This document shows, piece by piece, positions 12,118 to 23,499 of a DNA stretch of 64,000 bases; the stretch's first letter is position 1; each line of letters starts with the position of its first letter. This stretch comes from Thinopyrum elongatum (lineage: Eukaryota; Streptophyta; Magnoliopsida; Poales; Poaceae). Below the pieces are notes generated by a model. It made no database searches. It had not been told where the DNA came from and was given only the letters and a program-made list of their open reading frames with translations. Location of the stretch: the NCBI GenBank assembly GCA_011799875.1, contig CM022298.1:495917180-495981179 (forward strand), read 5' to 3'. Both the position numbers and the translations under genes were made by a program.

Positions 12118-13834
12118 TCATGATGTCGATGGAGGAGCGCCAGCATTGTTGGGGTCGTCAGTTGGAGTAGGGCCTGCCGCGGTGTCGTTCAAGTGTTCAG
12201 CTTCATCCGTCTCGCACGATGAAGAATATGAACTGGTGACGAGCTGAGGAACTTTGACCTTCTTGAATTTCTTCGAAGGTGGCTGAGACCAGTCAAAGTC
12301 CTGTTGGAATCCCATCTCCTTGAGTTCTTCAGCACTATGAAGATTTGACAGAATAGCCCAAGTGCGGTCAAAGACTTCATGCAAGTAGTAGTGATTCTTC
12401 TTCACATTGTTTTGAGTGACTGTCATGTTCTGAAGAATTGCACCAAACTGACGCTTGACCCACTTGTGATTTCGATCAACTTTCTGATGAAGACTAAGGA
12501 GAAGTTCACGATCAGTCATCACACGCGGAGCTGTGGCTTGAGGATTATGTTCTGAAGCTTTGGCGGCAGAATCTTGTGTTGTAGAGTCATCATTGGTGGA
12601 ATATGAAGTAGCTTTGCGAAATTGTCCATCCAATGGACGAGTGCCTTCATCAATAACTGCAGCCTTGCTCTTCATCATCAGCTTCGTCTTCGCTTGACGG
12701 AACCTGAAAGGCGACCTGCTTCTTGTGAGGACTTGGCCTTGTGCCTCGTCCAGCAGTGGCCTTTTTCTTCAGCAAGGTCGGAGCTGTTGAAGACTGAGGT
12801 GGAGCTGAGGAACCTGCAGAGGCTCCAGAAGCAATTGAGATTCCAGTAGTCCTTTGGCACGTGGCAAGATGCACAGGTGCTGAGGACTTTGCAAGAGCAG
12901 CTGAGGACTTTGCAACTGAGGGAGTTGGAGCTGCTTTTGAAGAAGTTGCTTGAGGATCAGGCCGTGAGGGCTTTGAAGAGCTTGGCCGTGAGGGCATTGT
13001 AGCTGAGGAACTTGTCTTGATAGCTGGTTTCTTTGTCATAGCCTTCTTAGGCTTGCTAGCAGAGGCCTCAGCAGTGGCAGTAGCAGACTCTTCGTTGAAT
13101 TTCTTCACTGCCTCTTTAGCCACTTTGGCCAGCTTGGCTTGACGCTTAGCCCACTCCTGAGGAAATTCCTCACCTCTTCTGATGCTTGTGGGATCAGCTT
13201 CTTGGCCTGGAGCCAATGGAGGTCTTGGGCATGCAGGGTTAACAGCGAATTTCTTCATGTACTTTGGAGTCACATATCGATACTCCCTCCATTCTCTTGC
13301 CCATCTTCTCTCAATCTTCTGAATGCACACTTTGCGCTGATTTTTGTTCTCCTTGCCATGAGTTGCTTCATCAGGAGTACAATATTCATCATAGATGTCT
13401 TCAGGGATCTCAAAAGCAGTATTTGTTTCTGGCCTCTTTCCTCCCTTCTGAGATCTTTTACCATCATCCATTTTCTTCACTTGAGGATTTTGAACAATGG
13501 ATGTTTCTGAGGAAGTGTGCAACTTTTCTTCGAGGAATGCTGCAAATGAGTTAAGTTGATGAGAACCTAGAGATTCAGCAGTGGATATGTGTACCTGTGA
13601 ACAGAATATAGGTGTGAAGAATTTGGAGAGGTCATATGCGTTCTCAGAAGTTTTTCAAAAGTATCGAGTTTGAGGAATTTGACCAGGGGTGTCTTGAGGA
13701 ATTTCACTAAGCGTTCTTTGACTTAGGTTCCAGAGTTGTATAGATTGAAAATCCACACAATTGAGGAATCTTGAAGAAAAACGTTGCTTAGAGAAACAGA
13801 TCAAGAACAGAAGCAAGTTGGTGTTTAAGAACAT
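12118..13834 (-). pseudogene. Post-pol ORF of copia 2, copy B, internally deleted
   Basis: This copy keeps the N-terminal part that copy A has lost. A possible ATG lies at 13834, followed by a short hydrophobic run (LLLFLICF), then an in-frame TGA at 13655. The frame stays open from there to about 12650. The N-terminal basic region and Ser/Ala/Pro linkers match copy A. Near 12670 about 2.2 kb of the central region is missing compared with copy A. The junction lies in a repeated GATGAAGA-like sequence, and the deletion shifts the frame before the C-terminal part (12118-12678). An intact protein cannot be made. Whether the hydrophobic run is a signal peptide is open. Confidence 0.65.
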
Positions 13835-13899
13835 GAAAGTTGAAGAATAAACACCTTTCGAAGATTTTGTGGAAATCATCAGAATCAACAAGGGTAGTA

Positions 13900-14200
13900 A
13901 AAATAGATTTTATTTACCCTTGACAAAGAACACGATGAACTGAGGGTAGCAGTGGAGAAGCTCGTCCGTTCATATCTTCCACGCCCTAACTTGGCGATGG
14001 AAAACAGCTACGGCGGCGGCGGAGTGAAGATTTCCGCGGCCGGCGTGAGTACGACGGTGACGAGGTCGAGGCAGTGAAGCTCTTCCTCACCGGCGACGAT
14101 GGAGTGTAGCGGCGGTGCTAGGTCTGAGAGCTCGAGCGAGGGGAGTAAGATCGAGCGGGGTAAATGAGATCTGAGGAGGGTGAGGGGTATTTATAGCCGA
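13900..14200 (-). promoter_or_regulatory. Putative internal promoter and leader before the post-pol ORF
   Basis: This block is GC-rich and CpG-rich, in contrast to its AT-rich surroundings. On the minus strand a good TATA box (CTATAAATA, 14188-14196) is followed by about 270 bases that look like a grass 5' leader, with CT-rich stretches and GCC repeats, ending in a possible splice donor (AAGG followed by GTAAAT, near 13914). Candidate acceptors lie downstream, for example CACAG at about 13595, after which the ORF frame is open. This would give the post-pol ORF its own transcript. It is inference from sequence features only. Confidence 0.4.
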
Positions 14201-14917
14201 GGTGAAAAACCGCTCGTCCGAAGAAAATGGACGAACATGCCCCTGACCCTTCTCATCCTAACGACATGTGTCACCCACATACTGTTAAGTGGAGATCGTG
14301 TTAGATCGTGGGTGAATAGATAAATCTTATCGAGGGGTATGGAACGGTTTGAGCGGCAAAAGCCGAAAATTCAGATAAGAATATTTTAATGTTTCGTTCG
14401 CAAATTCTTCAGCTGTCAAGGACACAGTGAAGACTTTGAACGAGTTTCAAATAGAACGCACATGAAGAATTTGTGAACAGACTGGGTTGAGTTTAGCATA
14501 GAGGGGGAAAGGGTCCGATCACATTCACTTAGAAGAAAATCAATTTTGAAGAGTTAGCAATAAGTGAATGCTGTAGAGGACATGAAAACTCAAATATATA
14601 TATATAGTCAATGAAGAACACAGTCGGAAAGAGTGAAGACTTTGCAAAGTTGAAGAATTTGAAAATTTGAAGAATTTGCAAAATGAAGAAAAACTCAATT
14701 TTTGAAGATTTTCAACTTTTTGTGGTGGCGTGACCCACCGTATAAGAATGATGATTTCAGACGCCGCGTACAATTGTCGTAGGGCTCTGAGAATCAAATT
14801 CTTCGTTAATTTCTTCACACTTAGAGGGTTAGTCTTCATTGATTGAAGAAAAACGTTTCTTCGTGTGTTGCACATCTAAGTCATCAATTTGCATAAGTGT
14901 TAGGATGTGTGTCCTTT
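14201..14917. other. AT-rich spacer between pol and the internal promoter
   Basis: This non-coding spacer of copia 2 includes a short TA microsatellite (about 14595-14607) and many GAAGA/TTCTTC motifs. No gene, TIR or known repeat seen. Confidence 0.5.
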
Positions 14918-17900
14918 TCAAAGGACATTCGAAGATTCTAAGATATTTAGCTCACACCACAACTTGCTAAATCTCTTCTCATCCAAGGGCTTGGTGAAGA
15001 TATCCGCTAGCTGTTCTTTAGACTTCACTTGATCAATAGAGATGTCGCCCTTCAACACATGATCTCAAAGAAAATGATGACAAATTTGGATGTGCTTTGT
15101 CTTCGAGTGCTGAACTGGGTTATGAGCAATCTTGATGGCACTCTCATTGTCGCAGTAGAGTGGCACATTCTTCACATTGATGCCGTAGTCCTTGAGGGTT
15201 TGCTTCATCCATAGCAATTGAGCACAGCAAGAACCAGCAGCAATATACTCAGCTTCAGCAGTAGAGAGTGATACACAGTTCTGCTTCTTCGAGGACCAAC
15301 ATACTAAGGATCGTCCAAGGAAATGGCATGTGCCTGATGTTGACTTGCGGTCCACTAGATCACCAGCATAGTCAGAGTCAGAATATCCAATGAGATCAAA
15401 AGCCGAGCCCTTGGGATACCATAATCCAAGTGTTGGAGTGTGAGCTAGATATCGAAGAATATGTTTCACAGCCTTATGGTGTGATTCCTTTGGTGTAGCT
15501 TGAAAACGGGCACACATGCAAACACTAAGCATAATATCTGGCCTAGATGCACATAGATACAGTAAAGAGCCAATCATGGAGCGGTATACCTTTTGATCGA
15601 AGTCTATACCATTTTCATCAGTGCATAGGTGGCCATTTGTGGGCATAGGGATTTTGACGCCTTTGCAGTCTTGCATACCGAATTTCCTCAGAACGTCCTT
15701 GAGGTATTTCTCTTGAGAAATGAAGATGCCATTTCATTGTTGACGAATTTGAAGACCTAAGAAGAATTTCAATTCTCCCATCATGGAGATTTGATATTCC
15801 TCACTCATCATATAAGCAAATTCGTCAATGTAACGTTGGTTAGTACAGCCAAAGATAATATCATCAACATATATTTGGCACACGAATAATTCATCATCAT
15901 ATGTTTTGGTGAAAAGAGTTGGGTCGAGTGAACCGGGTTTGAAGCCTTTCTTCATGAGGAATTCCTTCAGAGTGTCATACCACGCCCGAGGGGCCTGCTT
16001 GAGGCCATAGAGGGCCTTATTGAGTCTGAAGACTTGATCAGGATGCTTGGGATCTTCAAAACCTGGGGATTGAGCAACATATACTTCTTCCTCAAGCTTA
16101 GCATTGAGGAATGCACTTTTCACATCCATTTGATATAAGATGATATTATGATGGTTAGCATAGGCAAGCAATATGTGAATAGCCTCAAGTCTAGCAACAG
16201 GTGCAAAAGTTTCATCGAAATCAATTCCTTCAACCTGTGTGTAGCCTTGAGCTACAAGACGAGCCTTGTTCCTCACTACTAGGCCATTTTCATCTTGTTT
16301 GTTGCGGTAGATCCATTTGGTGCCGATGATATTGTGCTTGCGTGGGTCTGGTCGCTTGACAAGCTCCCACACATTGTTTAGCTCGAATTGATGTAATTCC
16401 TCTTGCATCGCTTGAATCCATTCAGGCTCCAGAAATGCCTCATCTACTTTGGTGGGCTCTGTGATAGAGACGAAAGCAAAATGCCCACAAAAGTTAGACA
16501 AATGTGAAGCTTTTGAGCGAGTGAGAGGACCTGGTGCGTTGATGTCGTTGATGATTCTCTCAATCTGTACTTCATTTGCAACGCGAGGATGAGCAGGTTG
16601 ACGACTTTGATTTGGCTCAGCATTTTCTTCACAGCCATTAGTTTCATCGAACCGCACATCTACAGTTTCAACAACCTTGTTGTGATAGGTGTTGAAGACC
16701 CTGTAGGTGTGCGAGTCCTTTCCATAACCAAGCATAAAACCTTCATGTGCTTTCGGTGCAAATTTAGAAATGTGATGGGGATCTCTAATCCAACATTTAG
16801 CACCGAAGACTTTGAAATAACTCACATTGGGTTTCTTGTCAGTGAGGAGTTCATATGAGGTCTTCTTGAAGAATTTGTGAAGATATACCCTGTTGATAAT
16901 GTGGCATGCAGTATCAATTGCTTCAGGCCAGAAGCGACGAGGTGTCTTGTATTCATCAAGCATAGTGCGAGCCATCTTAACAAGAGTCATGTTCTTGCGC
17001 TCCACGACGCCATTCTGTTGAGGAGTGTATGAGGCAGATAACTCATGAGTAATACCAAGTTCATCAAGATAGTCATCAAGACCAGTATTCTTGAACTCGG
17101 TCCCATTGTCACTATGTATATGCTTGATCTTCACACCGAAATTCGTCGAGGCCCTTGAGGAAAATTGTCTGAAGACTTCCTGCACTTCAGTTTTGTAAGT
17201 AATGATGTGTACCCATGTGTAACGAGAATAATCATCAACAATGATAAAGCCATATAGAGATGCTGCATTTGTTAGTGTGGCATAATGAGTAGGGCCAAAG
17301 AGGTCCATATGAAGCAATTCAAAAGGACGAGAGGTAGTCATGATTGGCTTTGAGGGGTGCTTGGCTCTGGTCATCTTTCCAGCCTCACAAGCCCCACAAA
17401 GATGATCTTTGAGGAATTTGACACCCTCAATGCGAATGACGTGCTTCTTCTTCACAAGCGTGTGAAAGTTCCTCATGCGAGCATGACCTAGTCGTCGATG
17501 CCATAGCCAGCCTTCTGAAGCTTTTGCAAGTAGACATGTGGCAGGCTGTGGTCCTGCAGAGAAATCAACAATATACAAGTCTCCTCTCCTAAAGCCTTCA
17601 AAGACTTAGGAATTGTCAGATTCCATGAGCACTAAGCAACGATATTTGCCAAAGACGACAACCATATCAAGATCACATAGCATTGAGACAGACATGAGGT
17701 TGAATCCGAGGGACTCGACAAGCATGACTTTGTCCATGTGTCGATCCTTTGAGATTGCAACCCTACCTAGACCCAATACCTTGCTTTTGCCTTTGTCAGC
17801 GTAGGTGATATGCTTCAGATGCGATGGAGATAATGGAGAGTCCATCAGTAAACTCTTGTCACCGGTCATGTGATTTGTACATCCACTATCGAGGACCCAC

Positions 17901-19186
17901 TCAGTAGCTTTGGGTAAATCATCCTTGGCACCTTTTGCCATGAAGAAATAGGAGGGAGCGTAGTCATCGTTGCCGTCATCAGCAGTGTTGGGGAAGCCAT
18001 TTTCCTCAGTGTTGAAGATGGACTTGCTGACGAAAGCAGTAGCAAGAGCTAGGCTCGCCACACCAGAGTCTGACTCCTCAGATGCCTCCTCTTCCTCATT
18101 TTCTTCAGATTCAGCTTCAGAGTCCATTTCCTTGACAATGAATGCCCGAGCCTTTTTGGAACTGCCCTTCTTGTGAGATGAAGTCTTTGAAGATTTTGAT
18201 GATGAGGACTTTGAAGATTTCTTCTTTTTCTTCGAGTCGTCTGAACTATCATCCTTGTATTTCTTCTTCTGTGATTCCTTTGCCCACTGAGGACAATCAG
18301 TCATGTAGTGACCAGGTTTCTTGCATTTGTGGCAAGTCCTCTTCTTGTAATCACGGGATGAGGAATCTGATTTCATGTCATCACCTTTTGAAGATTTTCC
18401 AAAACGACCACGCCTTGAGAACTTCTGAAATTTCTTCACGAGCATTGCTAGCTCCTGGCTTAGTTCTTCAGGATCACCAAGGCTGCTATCAGAATCTTCC
18501 CCTTCAGATGAGGAAACTGCCTTGGCCTTCAGAGCGCATGATCTTCCATAGCTTGGCCCGTAGAGATCTCTCTTCTCAGCTTGTTGGAATTCATGAGTGT
18601 TCAGCCTCTCAAGGATATCAGCAAAATCTAGTGACTTGTAGTCTCCACGTTCTTGAATCATCAGTGCCAGTGTATCGAATGAGGAATCAAGTGATCTCAG
18701 CAATTTCTTCACCACCTCATGGTCGGTGATGTCAGTGGCACCAAGTGCTTGAAGCTCGTTTGAAATGTCAGTAAGGCAATCAAAGGTTTGCTGGACATTC
18801 TCATTGTTGAGTCTTTTGAAGCGGTTGAAGAGATTGCGAAGAACATCAACTCGAGAGTCATGTTGGGTTGAGACTCCTTCGTTGACCTTGGACAGCCTGT
18901 CCCAGATGAGCTTTGCAGACTCCAAAGCACTCACTCTGCCATACTATCCTTTGCTCAGATGGCCACATATGATATTCTTCGCTTGAGAGTCGAGTTGCTT
19001 GAATCTCTTCACATCAGCAGCGTTCATGGAAGGAGTGACAGAGGGAACGCCATTTTCCACAACGTGCCAGAGATCGTTGTCAATTGCCTCAAGATGCATA
19101 CGCATCTTGTTCTTTCAGTAGGGGTAGTCCGTCCCATCGAAGGTAGGACACCCAGCCGAGACCTTGATCATGCCTGCAGTCGACAT
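14918..19186 (-). pseudogene. Copia 2 gag-pol polyprotein with four in-frame stops
   Basis: A single frame of 1423 codons runs from the ATG at 19186 to a TGA at 14918-14920, broken only by stops at 18944-18946, 17606-17608, 15734-15736 and 15065-15067. Gag has the UBN2-type start and a CCHC knuckle (CHKCKKPGHYMTDC, about 18310-18350), followed by a Ser/Lys/Glu-rich tract. The protease motif is VLDSGCTNHM. Integrase has [21 protein letters not shown] and NGVVERKN. Reverse transcriptase has YVDDIIFG near 15860, and RNase H has SDSDYAG and CDNESA. All catalytic motifs look intact. The four stops are each one C-to-T change from a Gln or Arg codon that the family usually shows. The start was chosen as the first ATG after the primer site. 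Confidence 0.85.
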
Positions 19187-19239
19187 AACTAAAACTCCAG
19201 GTAGTTAAACCAAAATCACACAGAACAAGGGAGTACCTT

Positions 19240-19251
19240 GCTCTGATACCA
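19240..19251 (-). other. Primer-binding site, initiator Met-tRNA (copia 2)
   Basis: The minus strand reads TGGTATCAGAGC, two bases from the edge of LTR C. It identifies LTR C as the 5' LTR. Confidence 0.9.
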
Positions 19252-19253
19252 AT

Positions 19254-20748
19254 TGAAAGTGTGTTATATCGACTAGAGGGGAGGTGAATAGGCGATTTTT
19301 ATGAATTCGTCACTGAGGAAATACTACTTGAGGAATTTCCTAAGTGATGAACTACTAGCAGCGGAATAAATACTCAGGTGCATGCATAACAAGACAAGAA
19401 CATAGTCATCATGATGAAATGGAACATACACAGAGCACAGGTAGCGTGTAACAGGATAAGCAGGCAGAAGACAAGATGACTGAAGAAATAGGATTGAGGA
19501 AATTGAGAAAGTCTTCAGTCAAAGTCTTCAAACAGTAACAATCAAGTTCATCAACACGTGAATGAGGAAATGGAAGGGTTGAGGAAATAGAACCAGTAGC
19601 TCGGTGAAGACAATGATTTGGTAGACCAGTTCCAACGGTTGTGACAGTTGTACGTCTGGTTGGAGCGGCTAGGTATTTAAACCTGAGGACACACAGTCCC
19701 GGACACACAGTCCTCACCGTATTCTCCTTGAGCTAAGGTCACACAGACCTCGCCCAATCATTCGAGGTAAGTCTTCACAGGTGACTTCCAAACCTTCACA
19801 GACCTGGTCACTCAGCAATCCACAATTCCTCTTGGATGCTCTAGACCATGACGCCTAACCGTCTGGAGGATGCACAGTCCTCAAAGGTAACAAGCGTCGG
19901 TTCCACAGAGGAACAATCTCTTCAGTGACGCTCAATCACTTTGGGTTTTAGGTGTTGGGTTTGGGTTTTTCCTCACTGATGATTTTCTCTCAAAGTCCTC
20001 GGAGGATGGGATGCTTTAAATGACAAGTGTCAGTTTCTCTCGGAGCAGCCAACCAACTAGTGGTTGTAGGGGGCGGCTATTTATAGCCTGGGAGCAGCCC
20101 GACATGATAAGACATAAATGCCCTTCAATGATATGACCGTTATGTGGATAAGATATTTGGGACAGCTGGTGCGTAGCACAGCAACGGTTGGAAATTTGAG
20201 CTCTCAAATTTCTCAGGGCTATCATGTTCCTCACTTGTAGACAATCCGCACTGGCGAATTCCTAACTCCTCAGTCAGAACAAATTCCTCAGAGAACAGAA
20301 GATCTTTGTCTCTGTCACTGAAGAAATTAACTGAACTGTATGAGATTTCCAAAGGCTTCACTCGAAAGAATTGGGTAGGTGTAGGATTTGAGATGAGCAT
20401 CACTTGGAAACTCTTCCTTAGTTTTACCTCGACCCCCTTTAACAGTACAGTGTTTCCTATGACTTAAGAAAGAGAAAACAAAACTACGAAAACAATAGTC
20501 TTCATGCTTCATAATCCTCGCATCAATATCAAAGTCTTCAAGGTCACATCAATTTCCTCATTTTCAAAGTCTTCAAGAAAACCAAAGTCTTCAACTGAAG
20601 ACATTCATTTTTAGGGGTCGACTTTCATCGTAAATATCAAACTCCTCATTGACTTATAGAACCTGTGTACACTTACAAACACATTAGTCCCTTAACCTAT
20701 AAGTCTTCAATACACCAAAATCACTAAGGGGCACTAGATGCACTTACA
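19254..20748 (-). repeat. LTR C (5' LTR of copia 2)
   Basis: The length is 1495 bp, with TGTAAGTGCATC at its minus-strand start (20748) and CTTTCA at its end. A TATA box lies at 20078-20086. It is closer to LTR A than to LTR B in shared indels. It is flanked on the right by TTATC, the partner of CTATC at 4393-4397. Confidence 0.88.
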
Positions 20749-20753
20749 TTATC

Positions 20754-22079
20754 GTACATCCATGTTGATGGAGACTTCAACCCACGAAGGGTAACGGTTG
20801 CGCGAGTCCATGGAGGGCTCCACCCATGAAGGGTCCATGAAGAAGCAACCTTGTCTATCCCACCATGGCCATCGCCCACGAAGGACTTGCCTCAGTCGGG
20901 TAGATCTTCATGAAGTAGGCGATCTCCTTGCCCTTACAAACTTCTTGGTTCAACTCCACAATCTTGTCGGAGGCTCCCAAGCGACACCTAACTAATCTAG
21001 GAGACACCACTCTCCAAAAGGTAATAAATGGTGTGTTGATGATGAACTCCTTGCTCTTGTGCTTCAAATGATAGTCTCCCCAACACTCAACTCTCTCTCA
21101 CAGATTTGGCTATGGTGGAAAGATGATTTGAGTGGAAAGCAACTTGGGGAAGGCTAGAGATCAAGATTCTTGTGGCAGGATTAGAATATCTTGGTCTCAA
21201 CATATGAGTAGGTGGTTCTTTCTCAGAAAATGAGTAGTGGAAGTGTAGGCACGTTCTGATGGCTCTCTCTTTAATGGAGAAGGGGTTGGAGGGGTATATA
21301 TAGCCTCCACACAAAATCCAACCGTTACACACATTTGACCCAACTCGGTCAGACTGAATAGAAAAACTCGGTGAGACCGATTCAGTTCAAAATGTGAACG
21401 TTAGGAATCTCGGTGGGACCGACTGGAACAACTCGGTGGGACCGATGTGCAAGGGCTAGGGCAAAACCTCATCTCGGTGAGACCGATTGCTTGAACTCAG
21501 TGAGACCGATTTCAGCAAACAGCAAACAGAGAGTTGGTCAAGAAAACTCGGTGGGACCGATTGCACATCTCGGTGAGACCGAAATAATTGCAACAGCCAA
21601 CAAAGAGTTTGCAAGGCCATCTCGATGAGACCGAGATCCGTATCGGTGTGACCGAATCGTCTAGGGTTTCTGGCAGTGGCTATGTCAACTGAACTCGGTG
21701 GCGCCGGATAGATCAAATCGGTGGGGCCGAGTTTGACTTTGAGTTTTGGACATATGTGGAAATGAGAAAGTGGCTGAGGGTTTTGGAGCAATATAACTAA
21801 GCACTTTGAGCAAGTAGACCATTAAGCAACACCTCATCCCCTTTTAATAGTATTGGCTTTCCTATGGACTCAATGTGATCTTGAATCACTAAAATAGAAA
21901 TGAAGAGTCTTGAGCATTTGCCAATCTTTGTCCTTAGCATTTTGAAGGGGTTCCACATCCTCTTGTCCTTACCACGCCATGGTTGAACTCATCTGAAATA
22001 CACTAGGTGAAAGTATTAGTCCACAAGAGATATGTTGACATTAATTACCAAAATCACCCAGGGAGCACTTGTGCTTTCA
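20754..22079 (-). repeat. Copia 1 5' LTR, distal part
   Basis: This continues the LTR begun at 4133-4397. It ends with GTGCTTTCA at 22079, so the minus-strand LTR starts TGAAAGCACAAG. A TATA box (TATATATA) lies near 21294-21303, with a palindrome cluster upstream of it. The right flank GAGTT (22080-22084) should recur beyond the left edge of the window. Confidence 0.85.
21340..21735. repeat. Cluster of about 12 short palindromes in LTR U3
   Basis: About a dozen copies of CTCGGTGRGACCGAT, an imperfect inverted repeat (CTCGGT and ACCGAG arms), are spaced 20-50 bp apart in U3, upstream of the LTR TATA box in element orientation. Sireviruses are known to carry palindromic motif clusters in their LTRs. 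A role as enhancer or protein-binding array is likely but inferred. Confidence 0.75.
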
Positions 22080-22432
22080 GAGTTACACGATCTCATGGTC
22101 TAAGGAACAGATACTTGACATGAAGAAAGCAAATAAACTAAACGATCTGATGCTAAGCTTACGGTTGGGTCTTGTCCATCACATCATTCTCCTAATGATG
22201 TGATCCCGTTATCAAATGACAACTCATGTCTATGGTTAGGAAACCTTAACCATCTTTGATCAACGAGCTAGTCTAGTAGAGGCTCGCTAGGGACACTGTG
22301 TTGTCTATGTATTCACACATGTATTTAAGTTTTCGGTCCATACAATTCTAGCATGAATAATAAACCTTTATCATGAACAAGGAAATATGATAATAACCAA
22401 TTTATTATTGCCTCTGGGGAATATTTCCAACA
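22080..22432 (-). repeat. BARE-1/Angela/WIS-type LTR, 5' fragment
   Basis: On the minus strand it begins TGTTGGAAATATTCCCC AGAGG at 22432, the typical start of this copia family, and is cut at 22080 by copia 1. About 353 bp remain in the window. It matches, in opposite orientation, the LTR at 47150. It is inserted in the coding region of the His-rich gene copy 1. Confidence 0.85.
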
Positions 22433-22635
22433 CCCCCGTGGGTGGGAGCAGGTGCCGACGTTTGCTCATGATGGTGATGATGGCTTGGCGGCGGGGCAAG
22501 GTGGCCATGATGGTGAGCGGGGCTCAGCGGTTGAGCTGACGCGTGCTGGTGCTCCTCGTGTGCCGAGGAGAGCGAGACCAGCGTGGCCAGCAGCAGAGCC
22601 ATCACCCCGGCTGTTGGCGAGAGAGGATTCGCCAT
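22433..22635 (-). pseudogene. His/Pro-rich secreted (AGP31-like) gene, copy 1, truncated by LTR
   Basis: Translation starts at 22635 with a hydrophobic signal peptide of about 25 residues (cleavage likely after LSSA). A mature start rich in His, Ala and Pro follows. After 67 codons the frame runs into the BARE-type LTR at 22432, where it adds nine foreign residues. The family assignment (non-classical arabinogalactan/proline-rich proteins with His stretches, secreted to the cell wall) rests on composition and the signal peptide. The usual C-terminal Cys-rich PAC domain is absent. A TATA box stands about 70 bp upstream. It is a paralogue of 24255-24722. Confidence 0.7.
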
Positions 22636-22702
22636 GGCAAGAAGATTTGAGAGTGGTTGTGGTGGTATTGTTGCTGTGGTTGTGACAGTCAGGGAGCGCG
22701 TC

Positions 22703-22710
22703 TATATATA
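22703..22710 (-). promoter_or_regulatory. TATA box of His-rich gene copy 1
   Basis: TATATATA lies about 70 bp upstream of the ATG at 22635, in the same place as in copy 2. Confidence 0.6.
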
Positions 22711-23499
22711 GGGACGAGCATGCGTATCTGGAAGAGGGGAGACGGCCGTCGTCTTTACTATGGCAAGTATTCAATCTTCCGCATTAATGCTTACTATAAA
22801 AATGCAATTTCGATTGATTCGTTTCGATCGCCGAATTCACTACAAAGGAAGGAAATAAATCGGTGCCGTTTATTTGTATCACTGGCAGCATTACAGTACG
22901 AAGATATGGATATATGATTGTGACCTATCGAATATCGTTTGAGCCGTTGAGTATATATACGATATATATATTGATGTGTGTGAAAAATGCCGACTATTTA
23001 TTAGAAAATCGTAATTACCACATGATTAATATTATACACATCAACCTGAAAAATGCGAGGAAAAAATCTACGGTGCTTACAACAGACTGGAGGCATCATA
23101 GGCAACTGCCTAGGGCCCGAGGCCCAAGGGGCCATATGATTCGTCAAGGTGCTGGCTGGAGCCAACCCAAATGTGATGCGCGCTGGATCAACCGATGGCT
23201 CTAGGCATGCCGTGCGATGAGCCCAAAATGACTTTTTTGGTGAAGCAAGTGTGAGAAATAAGATTGTAAATTGTGCACTTTCGATTTTAATCGAAAACAA
23301 TTCTTGGGTATGCTCCTAAGCCCCCGTATCCAATTAATAATGGAGCACCTAAAATTTAATTGGAACGAGCAACGATAATAGAAGTTCTATCGATGAAACT
23401 CTTAAAACCATTAGAACTGCTCAAAATGAGCTAGAAAAACATTTACTGAAATCTTAAAGAACCGCGATGGCTTACTCGGTCAAATGGCTGGTAAGATTA

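Larger units (their letters stand above)
4398..20748 (-). mobile_element. Sirevirus/Maximus-like copia element 2 with three LTRs
   Basis: The outer termini are TGAAAGTGCG at 4398 and TTACA at 20748, flanked by CTATC and TTATC (a 5-bp TSD with one C/T difference). Three LTR copies lie in the same orientation (A 4398-5859, B 10113-11592, C 19254-20748), with one full gag-pol and two post-pol ORFs. LTRs A and C share an 18-nt segment (around 5690 and 20570) that B lacks, so A and C look like the pair of one element and B like a second, nested one. Sirevirus assignment rests on the Met-tRNA site, several polypurine-tract-like GGGGGAG motifs before the 3' LTR, and the extra ORF after pol. The family name Maximus is from memory of such elements. 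Confidence 0.8.

Noticed and set aside
10113..20748. LTR B and LTR C as the two ends of a single complete element
   Set aside because: The flanks GATCT and TTATC do not match, and LTR C shares indels with LTR A rather than B.
21340..21735. CRISPR-like array of short repeats
   Set aside because: Spacing is irregular, the repeats are short palindromes, and the array lies in an LTR of a plant retrotransposon.
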